A DNA stretch of 64,000 bases, from the NCBI GenBank assembly GCA_022825235.1, contig JAJDYI010000086.1:89831-153830 (forward strand), given 5' to 3'. The notes under the pieces are model-generated. The model did not search any database and had not been told where the DNA came from. It worked only from the letters and a program-made list of their open reading frames with translations. Both the position numbers and the translations under genes were made by a program. Below are positions 1 through 8,561 of the stretch, in pieces (positions within the stretch are counted from its first letter, which is position 1; each line of letters opens with the position of its first letter). Source of the DNA: Alphaproteobacteria bacterium. Lineage in GTDB: Bacteria; Pseudomonadota; Alphaproteobacteria; TMED109.

Positions 1-597
1 CACGGCCCGCAATCCGGTTTCGGCTGCTTGGAACGTGAGGTCGATGCCCGACCGCCGGACCAGGTAGTAGTGCGGTGTCGACAGCGCATCCATCCCAAGG
101 CCCGCCAGCTCCCGCGTCGTCGATGGTCCCAGCACGGGCAGGACCAGATACGGACCCGGCCCGCTCCCCCAGTGGTCGAGGGTCTGGCCGAAGCCCCGGG
201 GATTGCGGTAGACCCCCGCCTGCGCGGCGACATCGATGAAGCCGCCGAGACCGACGAGGGTGTTGAGCAGGAATCGCGAGACGGCGACCTCAAGACCGGC
301 GGCGTCCCCCTGCAAAGCCGCATTGAGTGCATGGACGGGTTCCAGCAGGTTGTTCAGGAACTGACCAATTCCCTGTCGTACCGGGTCCGGGACCACGAAT
401 CGATAGGCGACCGTGGTCGGCCGGAGCACGAAGCGGTCAAGTTCACGGTTGACCTCGAAGACCGCGCGGTTGAGGGACTCGAACGGGTCCGCCTCCGCCA
501 GCGCCGGTACCGGAGTCACGATTCCGAGAGCGACTCCGGCCACGATCCCGGCCACGAAGCAGGCGCATCGCGACCGGCGCCAGCGGCTCTCAGGCAC
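1..597 (-). CDS. mlaA: MlaA (VacJ) family outer-membrane lipid-asymmetry protein, 3' end outside window
   Basis: The visible 199 residues match the MlaA/VacJ family: after the signal peptide come the family motif [15 protein letters not shown] and then [15 protein letters not shown] and [13 protein letters not shown]. MlaA sits in the outer membrane and removes mislaid phospholipid from the outer leaflet, passing it to MlaC and the MlaFEDB transporter. An Arg-rich start followed by a hydrophobic run and PALA (about residues 1-34) looks like a signal peptide; I see no convincing lipobox. The start is a GTG at 597-595, which overlaps the stop of the upstream oxoprolinase gene (592-590); no in-frame ATG exists before the signal sequence. 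The reading frame is open to base 1, so the C-terminus lies off the window. No mlaBCDEF genes are visible here. Confidence 0.9.
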   Translation of the reverse strand, partial: MPESRWRRSRCACFVAGIVAGVALGIVTPVPALAEADPFESLNRAVFEVNRELDRFVLRPTTVAYRFVVPDPVRQGIGQFLNNLLEPVHALNAALQGDAAGLEVAVSRFLLNTLVGLGGFIDVAAQAGVYRNPRGFGQTLDHWGSGPGPYLVLPVLGPSTTRELAGLGMDALSTPHYYLVRRSGIDLTFQAAETGLRAV

Positions 598-3500
598 GAC
601 CGAAGCCCCCGCCGCCCGGCGTCTCGATCACCAGGACGTCACCAGGCATGACCTGCCGCGAGGCACTGCCCGGCAGCCGCTCGACCGTGCCGTCGTGCCG
701 TTCCAGCGAATTGGCACCGAGTGCTCCGTCACCACCGCCCGCGAGCCCGCGCGGCGGCACGCGGCGGCGGTTGGACAGGATGCCGGCTGTCATCGGAGCC
801 AGAAAGCGCAGGCGACGGACGACGCCGTCACCGCCCCGGTGGCGCCCGTGCCCGCCGCTGCCGCGTCGCACTGCGAACGAATTCAGTTGCACCGGGAAGC
901 GGTTCTCGAGCACCTCGGGATCGGTCAGGCGGGTATTGGTCATGTGGCAATGAACCGCATCCGCACCGGCATGGTCAGGACCCGCACCCCCGCCTCCGCA
1001 GATGGTCTCATAGTATCCGAACGCGTCCGTGCCGAATGTGAGGTTGCTGACCGTGCCGTAGCTGTGTGCCTGCACGCCCAGCGCGGCAAACAGCACATCG
1101 ACGATCGCCTGGCTGGTTTCGACGTTACCGGCGGCGACGGCGGCCGGATGGCACGGGGCGAGCAGCGACCGTTCCGGGATGCGGATCTCGACGGGGATCA
1201 GGCATCCGTGGTTGAGCGGAATCCGACGCTCGATCAGGACCCGCAGCACGTACAGCACGGCTGATCGGGCGACCGCGCTGGGTGCATTGAAGTTATTGGC
1301 AAGCTGCGGCGATGTGCCGGAAAAGTCGACGACCGCCGATCGCTCCGCGCGGTTCACAGTGATCTGGACCCGAATGACGGCGCCGTCATCGAGTTCGACC
1401 TCGGCCGATCCTGGCTGCAGCCGGGTCAGCAGGCGCCGGACCTGTTCCTCGGCGTGCCGCTGGACGTGCCCCATGTAGGCGTGCACCGTCTCCAGGCCGA
1501 ACTCCTCGATCATCGCGTGCAGCTCCTGGATCCCGCGTTCGCCTGCCGCGAGCTGGGCCGACACGTCGGCCAGGTTCTGATCGGGATTGCGCGCGGGCCA
1601 GGGTCCGGACGCCAGGTGTCGGCGTAGGTCGTCCTCGAGCAGGCGACCCTGGGCGAGAATCGGGAGCGCATCGAACAGGACGCCCTCCTCAAGGACGGAC
1701 GTACTGGTGGCCGGCATCGAGCCGGGGGTGATGCCGCCGATGTCGGCGTGATGCGCCCGGCTGGCCACGAAGAACAGGATGCGCTCGCCGGACCGGTCGA
1801 AGACGGGCGTGACGACCGTCAAATCCGGCAGGTGCGTGCCGCCGCGGTAGGGCGCGTTGTGCAGAAAAGCGTCCCCGGGCTGCAGCGCGCCGGCGCGGGC
1901 CTCGCGCACCGCCAGCACGGCCTCGCCCATGGACCCGAGATGCACGGGGATGTGGGGTGCGTTTGCGACCAGAGCGCCCGCCCGGTCGAAGACCGCGCAC
2001 GAGAAATCAAGGCGCTCCTTGATGTTGACGGAGTGTGCGGTATTGCGGAGGACCGATCCCATCTGCTCCGCGGCGGACATGAACAGTCCGTTGAACACTT
2101 CGAGCAGTACCGGGTCAGCCTCGGTCTGTCCGGCCCGGCGACGCTGCCGCCCGGTCCCGCGTTCGAGCAGAAGTTGCCCGTCGTCCAGCATCCGCGCCCG
2201 CCAGCCGGGGTCGATCACGGTGGTGGCCGTCGGTTCGACGAGGATCGCCGGGCCGGACAGCGTCACGCCTGCCCCGACATCCGAGCGGCGGTACAGCGGG
2301 ACCTGCAGACGGACGCCGCGGTCGTGCAGGGTCACATGCTCCACCGGCGCCGGCGGCGCCCGGCCGGCCGGCGGACGGGAGACCGGCAGGGGACTCGTGC
2401 CGGTGGCGGCCTCGACCTCGGCTGCCTCGATGTGGAGGGCTCGCCCCTCATGCAGGAAGCCGAAGAGGCGCCGATGCTGCGTTTCGAAGTCACGCTGTAC
2501 GGCGGCGCCCGGGCCGGCCGGAACGAGAAGTACCGTGTTGGTTCCGTCGTATCGGACCCGGAGGCGCCTCGTAAACCCGACCTTCGCGGTCGGATCGTCC
2601 ACTGCTATCGCCGCCGCGGCGGCGCGCTCGGCGGCGTCCAGTTCGCCGGCCGCCGGGCCCGGATCGTCGAGATCGAGCTCGCGACCGACCGGCTGCTGGT
2701 CAATGGCCGAGAGGTTCGCCAGACCCATGCCGTAGGCCGACAGCACGCCGGCGAGCGGATGCAGGAGGACCGCTTCCATGTCGAGGTCTTCCGCTACGCG
2801 ACAGGCAAGCTGGCCGGCCGCGGCACCGAAGCCCGCCAGGGCGCACGCGGTGACATCGTACCCGCGCTGGACAGAGATCTTCTTGATGGCGGCCGACATG
2901 TTCGCCACGGCGACGTCGAGGAAACCCTCGGCCACGTCCTCGGCGGTCGTCCCCGCCCTCGCGGCGAGCGCCTCGAAGGCCCGGCGGGTGACCGCCGCAT
3001 CGAGCGGCTGGTCGGCATCGGGCCCGAACACGTGTGGGAAGTGGGCAGCTCGAACGCGCCCGAGCAGCAGGTTTGCATCCGTGATGGTGAGCGGTCCGCC
3101 GTTGCGGTAGCAGGCCGGACCGGGCACGGCGCCGGCGCTGTCCGGCCCCACCGTGAAGCGTTCACCGTCGAAATGGAGGATTGAGCCGCCGCCCGCGGCG
3201 ACCGTCTGGATCCGGAGCGACGGTGTGGCGAGGTGCAGGCCGGCGACCTCCGCCTCCTCGACCCGTTCGAAGGTGCCTCCGTAGTAGCTGACGTCGGTGG
3301 ACGTGCCCCCCATGTCGAAGCCGATGATCCGCGTGAAGCCAGCGGCCTGGGCGGTTCGCGCCGCCCCGACCACGCCGCCTGCGGGGCCCGACAGGACGGC
3401 GTCCTTCCCCCGGAAGCGGGCTGCCGAGGCCAGCCCGCCGTTGGACTGCATGAAGGACAGCGGAATTCCCTCAAGTTCGCGCTGGAGGTCCCGGATGTAG

Positions 3501-4168
3501 CGGTTGAGGACCGGCGAGAGATAGGCGTCGGCCACCGTCGTGCCGCCCCGGCTCACGAGCTTCAGGAGCGGGACGGTTTCGTGGGACACCGACACCTGCG
3601 CAAAACCGGCTCGGCGAGCGATGTCGGCGAGCGCACGTTCATGATCGGTGTAGCGATAGCCGTGCATCAGGACGATGGCGACCGACCGTAAGCCGCCCGC
3701 GGCCGCCTCTCGGAGCGCGCGCTCGGACGCGGCCGCATCGAGCGGCGTCAGCACCTCGCCGCCCGCGCTGACGCGTTCGTCGATTTCGATCACCTCTGCG
3801 TAGGGCAGTGCCGGCCGCACGATGCGCCGGGCGAAGATGTCGGGCCGCGCCTGGGTGCCGATCTGCAGGGCGTCGCCGAAGCCCCGCGTGACACACAGCA
3901 GGACGGGCTCTCCCTTGCGTTCAAGGAGTGCGTTCGTCGCCACGGTCGTCCCCATGCGGACCGAGGCGACCGCGCTGGCAGGGATCGGTTGCGAAGTCGC
4001 GATCCCGAGCACCGCGCGGATACCGGCCACGGCGGCGTCTCGGTAGTGCCCGGGGCTGTTCGAAAGCAGCTTGCGCGCCGTCAGCGTGCCGTCCGGGGCG
4101 CGCGCCACCACGTCGGTGAAGGTGCCGCCCCGGTCAATCCAGAACTGCCAGCCGTGGGAAACATCCAT
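590..4168 (-). CDS. Fused HyuA-HyuB protein, probable ATP-dependent 5-oxoprolinase
   Basis: A 1192-residue protein of 5-oxoprolinase length. The N-terminal half (about 1-680) is the HyuA actin-fold ATPase, with [12 protein letters not shown] at residues 11-22, the GPAGGVVGA segment and DMGGTSTDV near residue 284. The C-terminal half (about 690-1192) is HyuB, with [14 protein letters not shown] and a Gly-rich [11 protein letters not shown] stretch. The family opens 5-oxoproline or hydantoin rings at the cost of ATP; the single-chain architecture and the [13 protein letters not shown] start favour 5-oxoprolinase over hydantoinase, but substrate cannot be proved from sequence. I chose the ATG at 4168-4166 because the open frame further upstream (to 4489) is low-complexity Arg/Gly without family similarity. 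Its last bases overlap the mlaA start, so both are probably co-transcribed. Confidence 0.9.
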   Translation of the reverse strand: MDVSHGWQFWIDRGGTFTDVVARAPDGTLTARKLLSNSPGHYRDAAVAGIRAVLGIATSQPIPASAVASVRMGTTVATNALLERKGEPVLLCVTRGFGDALQIGTQARPDIFARRIVRPALPYAEVIEIDERVSAGGEVLTPLDAAASERALREAAAGGLRSVAIVLMHGYRYTDHERALADIARRAGFAQVSVSHETVPLLKLVSRGGTTVADAYLSPVLNRYIRDLQRELEGIPLSFMQSNGGLASAARFRGKDAVLSGPAGGVVGAARTAQAAGFTRIIGFDMGGTSTDVSYYGGTFERVEEAEVAGLHLATPSLRIQTVAAGGGSILHFDGERFTVGPDSAGAVPGPACYRNGGPLTITDANLLLGRVRAAHFPHVFGPDADQPLDAAVTRRAFEALAARAGTTAEDVAEGFLDVAVANMSAAIKKISVQRGYDVTACALAGFGAAAGQLACRVAEDLDMEAVLLHPLAGVLSAYGMGLANLSAIDQQPVGRELDLDDPGPAAGELDAAERAAAAAIAVDDPTAKVGFTRRLRVRYDGTNTVLLVPAGPGAAVQRDFETQHRRLFGFLHEGRALHIEAAEVEAATGTSPLPVSRPPAGRAPPAPVEHVTLHDRGVRLQVPLYRRSDVGAGVTLSGPAILVEPTATTVIDPGWRARMLDDGQLLLERGTGRQRRRAGQTEADPVLLEVFNGLFMSAAEQMGSVLRNTAHSVNIKERLDFSCAVFDRAGALVANAPHIPVHLGSMGEAVLAVREARAGALQPGDAFLHNAPYRGGTHLPDLTVVTPVFDRSGERILFFVASRAHHADIGGITPGSMPATSTSVLEEGVLFDALPILAQGRLLEDDLRRHLASGPWPARNPDQNLADVSAQLAAGERGIQELHAMIEEFGLETVHAYMGHVQRHAEEQVRRLLTRLQPGSAEVELDDGAVIRVQITVNRAERSAVVDFSGTSPQLANNFNAPSAVARSAVLYVLRVLIERRIPLNHGCLIPVEIRIPERSLLAPCHPAAVAAGNVETSQAIVDVLFAALGVQAHSYGTVSNLTFGTDAFGYYETICGGGGAGPDHAGADAVHCHMTNTRLTDPEVLENRFPVQLNSFAVRRGSGGHGRHRGGDGVVRRLRFLAPMTAGILSNRRRVPPRGLAGGGDGALGANSLERHDGTVERLPGSASRQVMPGDVLVIETPGGGGFGRA

Positions 4169-4482
4169 GGTCCGCGATCCGCCAAGCGCGGGCGTGCCCC
4201 GCGAACGACCATGCAAGATATCGGAAAGCGCGGATGTCCTCCGTGGCCGGACCCGGCCCGAGGACCCTATGATCGGGCGGCGGCGCCTGCGGCCCGTGAC
4301 CACGTTCGCGGCAACGCGCGCGGGCCCCGTCGGCCCGCCGAGCAGGACAACCCGCGCAAGTCCTCCGGGAGGAGTCAACGGCATGTCGATACGAGCGCTG
4401 CGAACGCGGTCCCTGCGGGCTCGGAGCGGCCCGTCCTGTGCCCGAGGGCTCCGCCGCCAACAGGCCCCTGCGGGCTGAAGCG
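4169..4482. other. Divergent intergenic region, possible 31-codon Arg-rich leader ORF
   Basis: This 314-base gap separates the divergent oxoprolinase and DnaJ-like genes and must hold both promoters, but I find no convincing sigma-70 pair. The only marked signal is a strong Shine-Dalgarno sequence (GGGAGGAG, about 4367-4374) in front of an ATG at 4383. That frame runs 31 codons, is rich in Arg, and stops at 4476-4478, four bases before the DnaJ-like start. It could be a leader peptide or chance. Confidence 0.35.
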
Positions 4483-5253
4483 ATGGCATTTCTCGGTACG
4501 TTGCTCGGCGGCACCCTGGGATTCGCCATCGGCGGGCCGATCGGCGCCCTCATCGGCGCGGGCGGCGGGCACCTGCTGGACCGCTTCCGCGACAGCGAAC
4601 GGCGGACGCTGGCCGGTCCGGGCGTCGCCGGAGACCGCGCTGAGGCCCAGGTCGCCTTCTCGGTCGGATTGATCGGGCTGTCGGCGAAGGTTGCCAAGGC
4701 TGACGGGCGCGTGACGCCCGACGAGATTCAGGCCTTCCGGCGCGTCTATCACTTTCCGCGGCGTGACGAATCGCGGGTCGCGGCGATCTACAACGAGGCC
4801 CGGCGCTCGTCCGAGGGGTTCGAGACGTACGCCCAGCAGATGGCGGCGATCCTCGGACCGCGGGACGAGCGGTGCGCACAGATCCTGGACTGCCTCTATG
4901 CCATCGCGGCGGCTGACGGCGTGTTTCATCCCAACGAGGACCGCATCATCCGAGAAATCGGGCAGATCTTCGGGTTCAGCGACGCGGAAGTGGGGTCGAT
5001 CCGGTCCCGGCACCAGGCAGCCGGTGACGGCGCGGAGGGCGACGACCGCTCGCACTACGACGTGCTGGGGGTGGCGCCGGGTGCATCCGACGACGAGATC
5101 CGCTCGGCCCACCGCAGCCTGGTGCGCAAGTTTCACCCCGACCACCTGGTGTCCAAGGGTTTGCCGGACGAGCTGATCGAGCACGCGACCGAACGGCTTG
5201 CGGCCATCAACGCGGCGTACGAGGCGATCACGAAGGACCGCGTGCGCAAATGA
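4483..5253 (+). CDS. djlA: DjlA-like co-chaperone (TerB domain plus C-terminal J domain)
   Basis: A 256-residue protein. It opens with a glycine-zipper-like hydrophobic stretch (about residues 8-27, [17 protein letters not shown]) that may sit in the membrane. A TerB/DjlA-type alpha-helical domain follows (about 55-165, with the paired [11 protein letters not shown] and [14 protein letters not shown] acidic motifs). The J domain begins near residue 192 ([12 protein letters not shown]) and contains the HPD tripeptide at 218-220 that stimulates DnaK ATPase. Domain order matches DjlA. I start at ATG 4483; a GTG at 4438 in the same frame would only add a non-conserved tail. The stop overlaps the start of the amidase gene by four bases (ATGA), so the two are translationally coupled. 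Confidence 0.85.
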   Translation: MAFLGTLLGGTLGFAIGGPIGALIGAGGGHLLDRFRDSERRTLAGPGVAGDRAEAQVAFSVGLIGLSAKVAKADGRVTPDEIQAFRRVYHFPRRDESRVAAIYNEARRSSEGFETYAQQMAAILGPRDERCAQILDCLYAIAAADGVFHPNEDRIIREIGQIFGFSDAEVGSIRSRHQAAGDGAEGDDRSHYDVLGVAPGASDDEIRSAHRSLVRKFHPDHLVSKGLPDELIEHATERLAAINAAYEAITKDRVRK

Positions 5254-6047
5254 AGCGCCGAATCCGGGAGGTCCTGTCCCCCAATCACAACGCCCGTCCG
5301 CCCGGCGCCGACATCGAGCTGGTGGTGGTCCATTTCACGGGCATGGAAACCGCCGCTGCCGCCCTGCGCGAGCTCACCCAGTTGGGCAGCGGTGTCAGTG
5401 CGCACTGGATGATCGACGAGGATGGGACGACTTTCCGCCTGGTGCCGGAGGAACGGCGGGCCTGGCATGCCGGTCTCGGGTCCTGGCACGACTGGCACGA
5501 TGTCAACGCGGTCTCGGTCGGGATCGAGTTGGTCAACCCCGGCCACGACCACGGCTACCGGTCATTTCCCGATGACCAGATCGACGCCCTCGAGGATCTG
5601 CTGGCCGACACCTTCAAGTCCCACGGCTTGCGGCCCCGTGACCTGATCGGCCATTCGGATGTTGCGCCGGAGCGCAAGCAGGATCCGGGCGAACTGTTTC
5701 CGTGGCAACGGCTGGCGCGCGCCGGCTTCAGCATCTGGCCGGACCAGGTCGTGGAGTTCCCGGACGGTGGCCTCGGCTTGATGGACGACGCCGAGGATTT
5801 CATCGGGGACGAGGAAAGCCGTTCCGAGTTCGGGCTGGATTCCATCAGCTTGCGCGAAAGTGTGCTCGAACTGCAGGAAAACCTGCGCACCATCGGGTAC
5901 GGAATTGAGACGAACGGCATTTTCGGCACCCAGACCGAAGCGGTGGTGGCCGCCTTTCAGCGGCGGTTCCGGCCCGGCACCGTGGACGGCTATGCCGATT
6001 CCGAGACCCGGGCGCTCATCCAGGCGGTCGCGCAGATTTCGCAGTAG
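5250..6047 (+). CDS. ampD: N-acetylmuramoyl-L-alanine amidase, AmpD type, with peptidoglycan-binding tail
   Basis: A 265-residue Amidase_2 zinc enzyme. Candidate zinc ligands are His28 (VVVHFTG), His135 and Asp145 (GHSDVAPERKQDPG, with the His-Asp spacing of ten seen in AmpD). A PG_binding_1 domain follows (about 200-262: LQENLRTIGYGIETNGIFGT). AmpD cleaves the stem peptide from anhydro-MurNAc muropeptides during cell-wall recycling. No signal peptide is visible, so a cytoplasmic recycling role fits better than the secreted AmiD role, although the same two-domain layout occurs in AmiD. anmK, the next recycling kinase, is also in this window (36677-37768). The start ATG overlaps the stop of the DjlA-like gene. 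Confidence 0.9.
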   Translation: MKRRIREVLSPNHNARPPGADIELVVVHFTGMETAAAALRELTQLGSGVSAHWMIDEDGTTFRLVPEERRAWHAGLGSWHDWHDVNAVSVGIELVNPGHDHGYRSFPDDQIDALEDLLADTFKSHGLRPRDLIGHSDVAPERKQDPGELFPWQRLARAGFSIWPDQVVEFPDGGLGLMDDAEDFIGDEESRSEFGLDSISLRESVLELQENLRTIGYGIETNGIFGTQTEAVVAAFQRRFRPGTVDGYADSETRALIQAVAQISQ

Positions 6048-6111
6048 CCAGCCGGGTCGGGTCGTCGGGCGCGTTCGGTGCGTTCACCGGCGTCTGCCGG
6101 GACGGACGGCC

Positions 6112-6140
6112 TTGACCCGGGCCAGCTGATCCCATTGAAT
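6112..6140 (+). promoter_or_regulatory. rnpB promoter
   Basis: TTGACC (6112-6117) and TTGAAT (6135-6140) are spaced by exactly 17 bases. A transcript starting seven bases after the -10 begins at 6147, the first base of the RNase P P1 helix, which supports the call. Confidence 0.7.
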
Positions 6141-6146
6141 CCCATT

Positions 6147-6510
6147 GCCAGACGGCCGGATGGCCGCTCCCGGGGCTTCCCGGGGGAGGAAAGTCCGGGC
6201 TCCACGGAAACACGGTGCCGGGTAACACCCGGCGGAGGTGACTCCAGGGACAGTGCCGCAGAAAACAGACCGCCGGCTCGCTTGCGCGCCGGCAAGGGTG
6301 AAACGGTGCGGTAAGTGCGCACCGCGTCTCCGGCAACGGAGACGGCACGGTAAACCCCACCGGGAGCAAGACCGAATAGGGACGGTGCGGCCTGGCGACA
6401 GGCTGAAGGTGTTTCCGCCTCCGTCCGGGCCGGTCGCACGAGACGCGCGGCAACGCGCGCCCAAGATGAATGGCCATCCTCGACAGAACCCGGCTTACAG
6501 GCCGTCTGGC
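6147..6510 (+). ncRNA. rnpB: RNase P RNA, class A
   Basis: The catalytic RNA that trims tRNA 5' leaders. The ends pair perfectly as helix P1: GCCAGACGGC (6147-6156) with GCCGTCTGGC (6501-6510). Signature blocks appear in order: GAGGAAAGTCCGGGCTCC (around 6186), ACAGTGCCGCAGAAAACAGA (around 6250), AAGGGTGAAACGGTGCGGTAA (split around 6293), GACGGCACGGTAAACCCCACC, GAGCAAGACCGAATAGG, and the CR V-type GATGAATGGCCATCC...ACAGAACCCGGCTTACAG near the 3' end. About 364 nt is normal for alphaproteobacteria. Open frames on both strands across this segment are artefacts of the structured RNA. No clear intrinsic terminator follows. Confidence 0.97.
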
Positions 6511-6613
6511 GCACGTGTCCTCCGGCAGGACCGACAGGTGATTCCGCGCCCCCCGGAATGCAAAGGAGAACATAACAGGATCATATAAGCACTTACAGAA
6601 CAGGCGGTTATCG

Positions 6614-6642
6614 TTGACCTGACCCATGGTTTGGCGTAGTAT
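6614..6642 (+). promoter_or_regulatory. dcw cluster promoter upstream of mraZ
   Basis: TTGACC (6614-6619), a 17-base spacer, and TAGTAT (6637-6642) form a good sigma-70-type promoter. The start would lie near 6649, leaving a leader of about 54 bases before mraZ. It is the only strong promoter I see ahead of the sixteen tightly packed genes. Confidence 0.7.
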
Positions 6643-6656
6643 CCCATGTTCACCCA
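6622..6656 (-). promoter_or_regulatory. Candidate MraZ operator (TGGGN boxes at 10-base period)
   Basis: Read on the minus strand, TGGGT (6656-6652), TGGGA (6646-6642) and TGGGT (6626-6622) fall on a 10-base grid with one slot (6636-6632) degenerate. MraZ is known to bind three or more such TGGG repeats one DNA turn apart upstream of its own gene. Here the boxes straddle the -10 and the spacer, a position suited to repression. Another TGGGT lies on the plus strand at 6659-6663 and forms an inverted repeat with the first box. Confidence 0.5.
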
Positions 6657-6702
6657 TTTGGGTTGAACTGCGCAACTGTGACGTCGTGTGGAGGGTCGAG
6701 CG

Positions 6703-7239
6703 ATGCAGGAGGTGGGAAACCGCGCCTTCTTCGCCGGCACGTTTACGCACCGGATCGACAAGAAGGGCCGGATCAGCATTCCGGCGCGCTGGCGCTCCGA
6801 GTTCCGCTCGGAAGAGTCACCCCATCTGTACGTCGCGAAGCTGGCCACCAGCTACCAGGTCCACGCGATCGAGTGCGTGACGCAGTCGGACCTGCGCCGG
6901 CGCAACTCCGAGCAGGCTGACCGCACGGAACTGTCCCAGCGCCGGCGCGGCCTGCTCGGTCTCCATCACTTCCACGCGTATTCCGCCCAGTTGATCGACC
7001 CGGAAGGCCGCGTCCAGCTGCCTGCCGACACGCTCATCGCGTCCGCCCTGGCGGAGGGCAAGGGCGAGGGCGAGGGAACTCCCAGGACGCGCAGTTTCAC
7101 CATGCAGTCGCCGATCGCCGAACTCCTCGGCGCCGGCGACCGGTTCTACATCCTCCATCCGGACCACGTCGACGACTTCCTGGCAGAGGCCACGGCCGAA
7201 GCCGAGGCGGCCGATCGCCGGCCGGGGTCCGGGCTCTAG
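6703..7239 (+). CDS. mraZ: Transcriptional regulator MraZ
   Basis: A 178-residue protein with two SpoVT/AbrB-type half-barrels. Each has the family DxxGR signature: IDKKGRISIPARWR near residue 18 and IDPEGRVQLPADTL near residue 99. MraZ forms a ring that binds repeats ahead of mraZ and autoregulates the dcw operon. It is longer than the E. coli protein (152 aa), partly because of a Glu/Gly-rich insert (EGKGEGEGTPRTRS) in the second half. I take the ATG at 6703 because GGAGG (6690-6694) lies eight bases before it; an in-frame GTG at 6688 overlaps that ribosome site. Confidence 0.95.
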   Translation: MQEVGNRAFFAGTFTHRIDKKGRISIPARWRSEFRSEESPHLYVAKLATSYQVHAIECVTQSDLRRRNSEQADRTELSQRRRGLLGLHHFHAYSAQLIDPEGRVQLPADTLIASALAEGKGEGEGTPRTRSFTMQSPIAELLGAGDRFYILHPDHVDDFLAEATAEAEAADRRPGSGL

Positions 7240-7293
7240 AAACGCCGGCACGTGGGCACTCGCCTTTCCTCCCTCCCAATTGGCGGTCACACC

Positions 7294-8232
7294 ATGGCCC
7301 ACGTGCCGGTCCTCCTCACCGAGATCGTGACCCAGCTGCAGCCGGTGGATGACGCGCTCTACGTGGATGCCACGTTCGGTCGTGGCGGCATCACGCAGGC
7401 GTTGCTGGAGGCCGCGGACTGCCGCGTGGTCGGCATCGACCGCGATCCGGACGCAGGGCGAGCCGCCACGTCGCTGGCCCGGCAGTACGCGGGCCGATTC
7501 CGCTTCCTGCAGGCGCGGTTCGGCGGACTGGTTCGCGCCCTGGCGCAGCTCGATGTGCGGCAGATTGACGGCGGAATCATCTTCGACCTCGGCGTGTCGT
7601 CGCCGCAGCTCGACGATCCGGAGCGGGGATTCTCGTTCCGCCGGGACGGGCCGCTCGATATGCGGATGGGGCGCTCCGGGCAGACGGCGGCCGACGTTGT
7701 CAACGCTTCGGACGAGGCTGCGCTCACGGACATCCTTCGCACGTTCGGCGAGGAACGCCGCGCGCGCCGGATCGCGCGGGCGATCATGGCGGCCCGGCCC
7801 CTGACGCGCACGCTTGAACTGGCGGACGTCGTGCGCTCGGCCGTCCCGGGCGGGCACCATGCGATCGACCCCGCCACCCGCACCTTTCAGGCGCTCCGGA
7901 TCGCCGTCAACGATGAACTCGGCGAGCTGCGGGCGGCGCTTCACGACGCGGAGCGGCTGCTGGCCGAAGGGGCGGTGCTGGCCGTGGTGTCGTTCCATTC
8001 GCTCGAAGATCGGCTGGTCAAGCGGTTCATAGTGGAACGGTCGGCCCGCGCTCCCCGCGCCCACCGCCACATCCCCGACCCGGGCCCTCTTGCTGCGCCC
8101 ACGTTCCGGATGACGCGGGTGCGCGCCATTCGGCCCGGGCCGGCCGAGCTCCGCCGCAATCCGCGCGCCCGCTCGGCGCGCCTCCGCACCGCGGTCCGGA
8201 CCGGCGCGCCCCTCGTCACGGCGGTCGCGTGA
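7294..8232 (+). CDS. rsmH: 16S rRNA (cytosine-1402-N4)-methyltransferase RsmH
   Basis: A 312-residue SAM-dependent enzyme that methylates N4 of C1402 in 16S rRNA at the decoding site. The family start AHVPVLLTEIV leads into the SAM loop DATFGRGGIT; GVSSPQLDDPERGFSFR, the ATRTFQALRIAVNDEL block and SFHSLEDRLVK are hallmark RsmH motifs. I start at the ATG at 7294, which gives the usual length (E. coli 313); a GTG at 7252 in frame would add 14 residues outside the family profile. The stop overlaps the ftsL start. Confidence 0.96.
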   Translation: MAHVPVLLTEIVTQLQPVDDALYVDATFGRGGITQALLEAADCRVVGIDRDPDAGRAATSLARQYAGRFRFLQARFGGLVRALAQLDVRQIDGGIIFDLGVSSPQLDDPERGFSFRRDGPLDMRMGRSGQTAADVVNASDEAALTDILRTFGEERRARRIARAIMAARPLTRTLELADVVRSAVPGGHHAIDPATRTFQALRIAVNDELGELRAALHDAERLLAEGAVLAVVSFHSLEDRLVKRFIVERSARAPRAHRHIPDPGPLAAPTFRMTRVRAIRPGPAELRRNPRARSARLRTAVRTGAPLVTAVA

Positions 8233-8561
8233 TGTTCGCTTGGATCTTCCGTCTCGGCCGCCTGATGGGCTTCTGGCTGTGCCTGTCGATGGTGCTGGTC
8301 ATGGTGCTGGGTGGCAGCACCATCTTCCGCCACCAGCTCCGTTCCGGGGAGGCCCGGCTCGAGGCGCTCGAAACCAAGGAAGAGGAGCTGCGCGCCGGCA
8401 TGGATCGACTGGCCATGGAATGGTCGCGCCTGAACCAGCCGGCGCAGCTGGCCGATCTGGCCCGCCGGCACCTTGACTTGCGCCCGATTCCGATCAGCCC
8501 GCCGGCCGAATTCGTCGAGGTGCTGGCACCGGCTCCGCTGCCCGGAGGCGCAGGGCGATGA
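8232..8561 (+). CDS. ftsL: Cell division protein FtsL
   Basis: A short 109-residue bitopic protein: one transmembrane helix (about residues 8-29) followed by a periplasmic heptad-rich coiled coil (RLEALETKEEELRAGMDRL) and the N-Q-P-A-Q-L-A-D-L-A-R-R-H-L pattern typical of alphaproteobacterial FtsL. FtsL joins FtsB and FtsQ to activate FtsW-FtsI at the septum. Identification rests on topology and its fixed place between rsmH and ftsI, since FtsL sequences diverge quickly. ATG 8232 overlaps the rsmH stop by one base, and the gene's end overlaps ftsI. Confidence 0.88.
   Translation: MFAWIFRLGRLMGFWLCLSMVLVMVLGGSTIFRHQLRSGEARLEALETKEEELRAGMDRLAMEWSRLNQPAQLADLARRHLDLRPIPISPPAEFVEVLAPAPLPGGAGR

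Noticed and set aside
5990..6750. Minus-strand open frames across the RNase P RNA
   Set aside because: They follow the structured RNA sequence; such proteins are classic false genes opposite rnpB.
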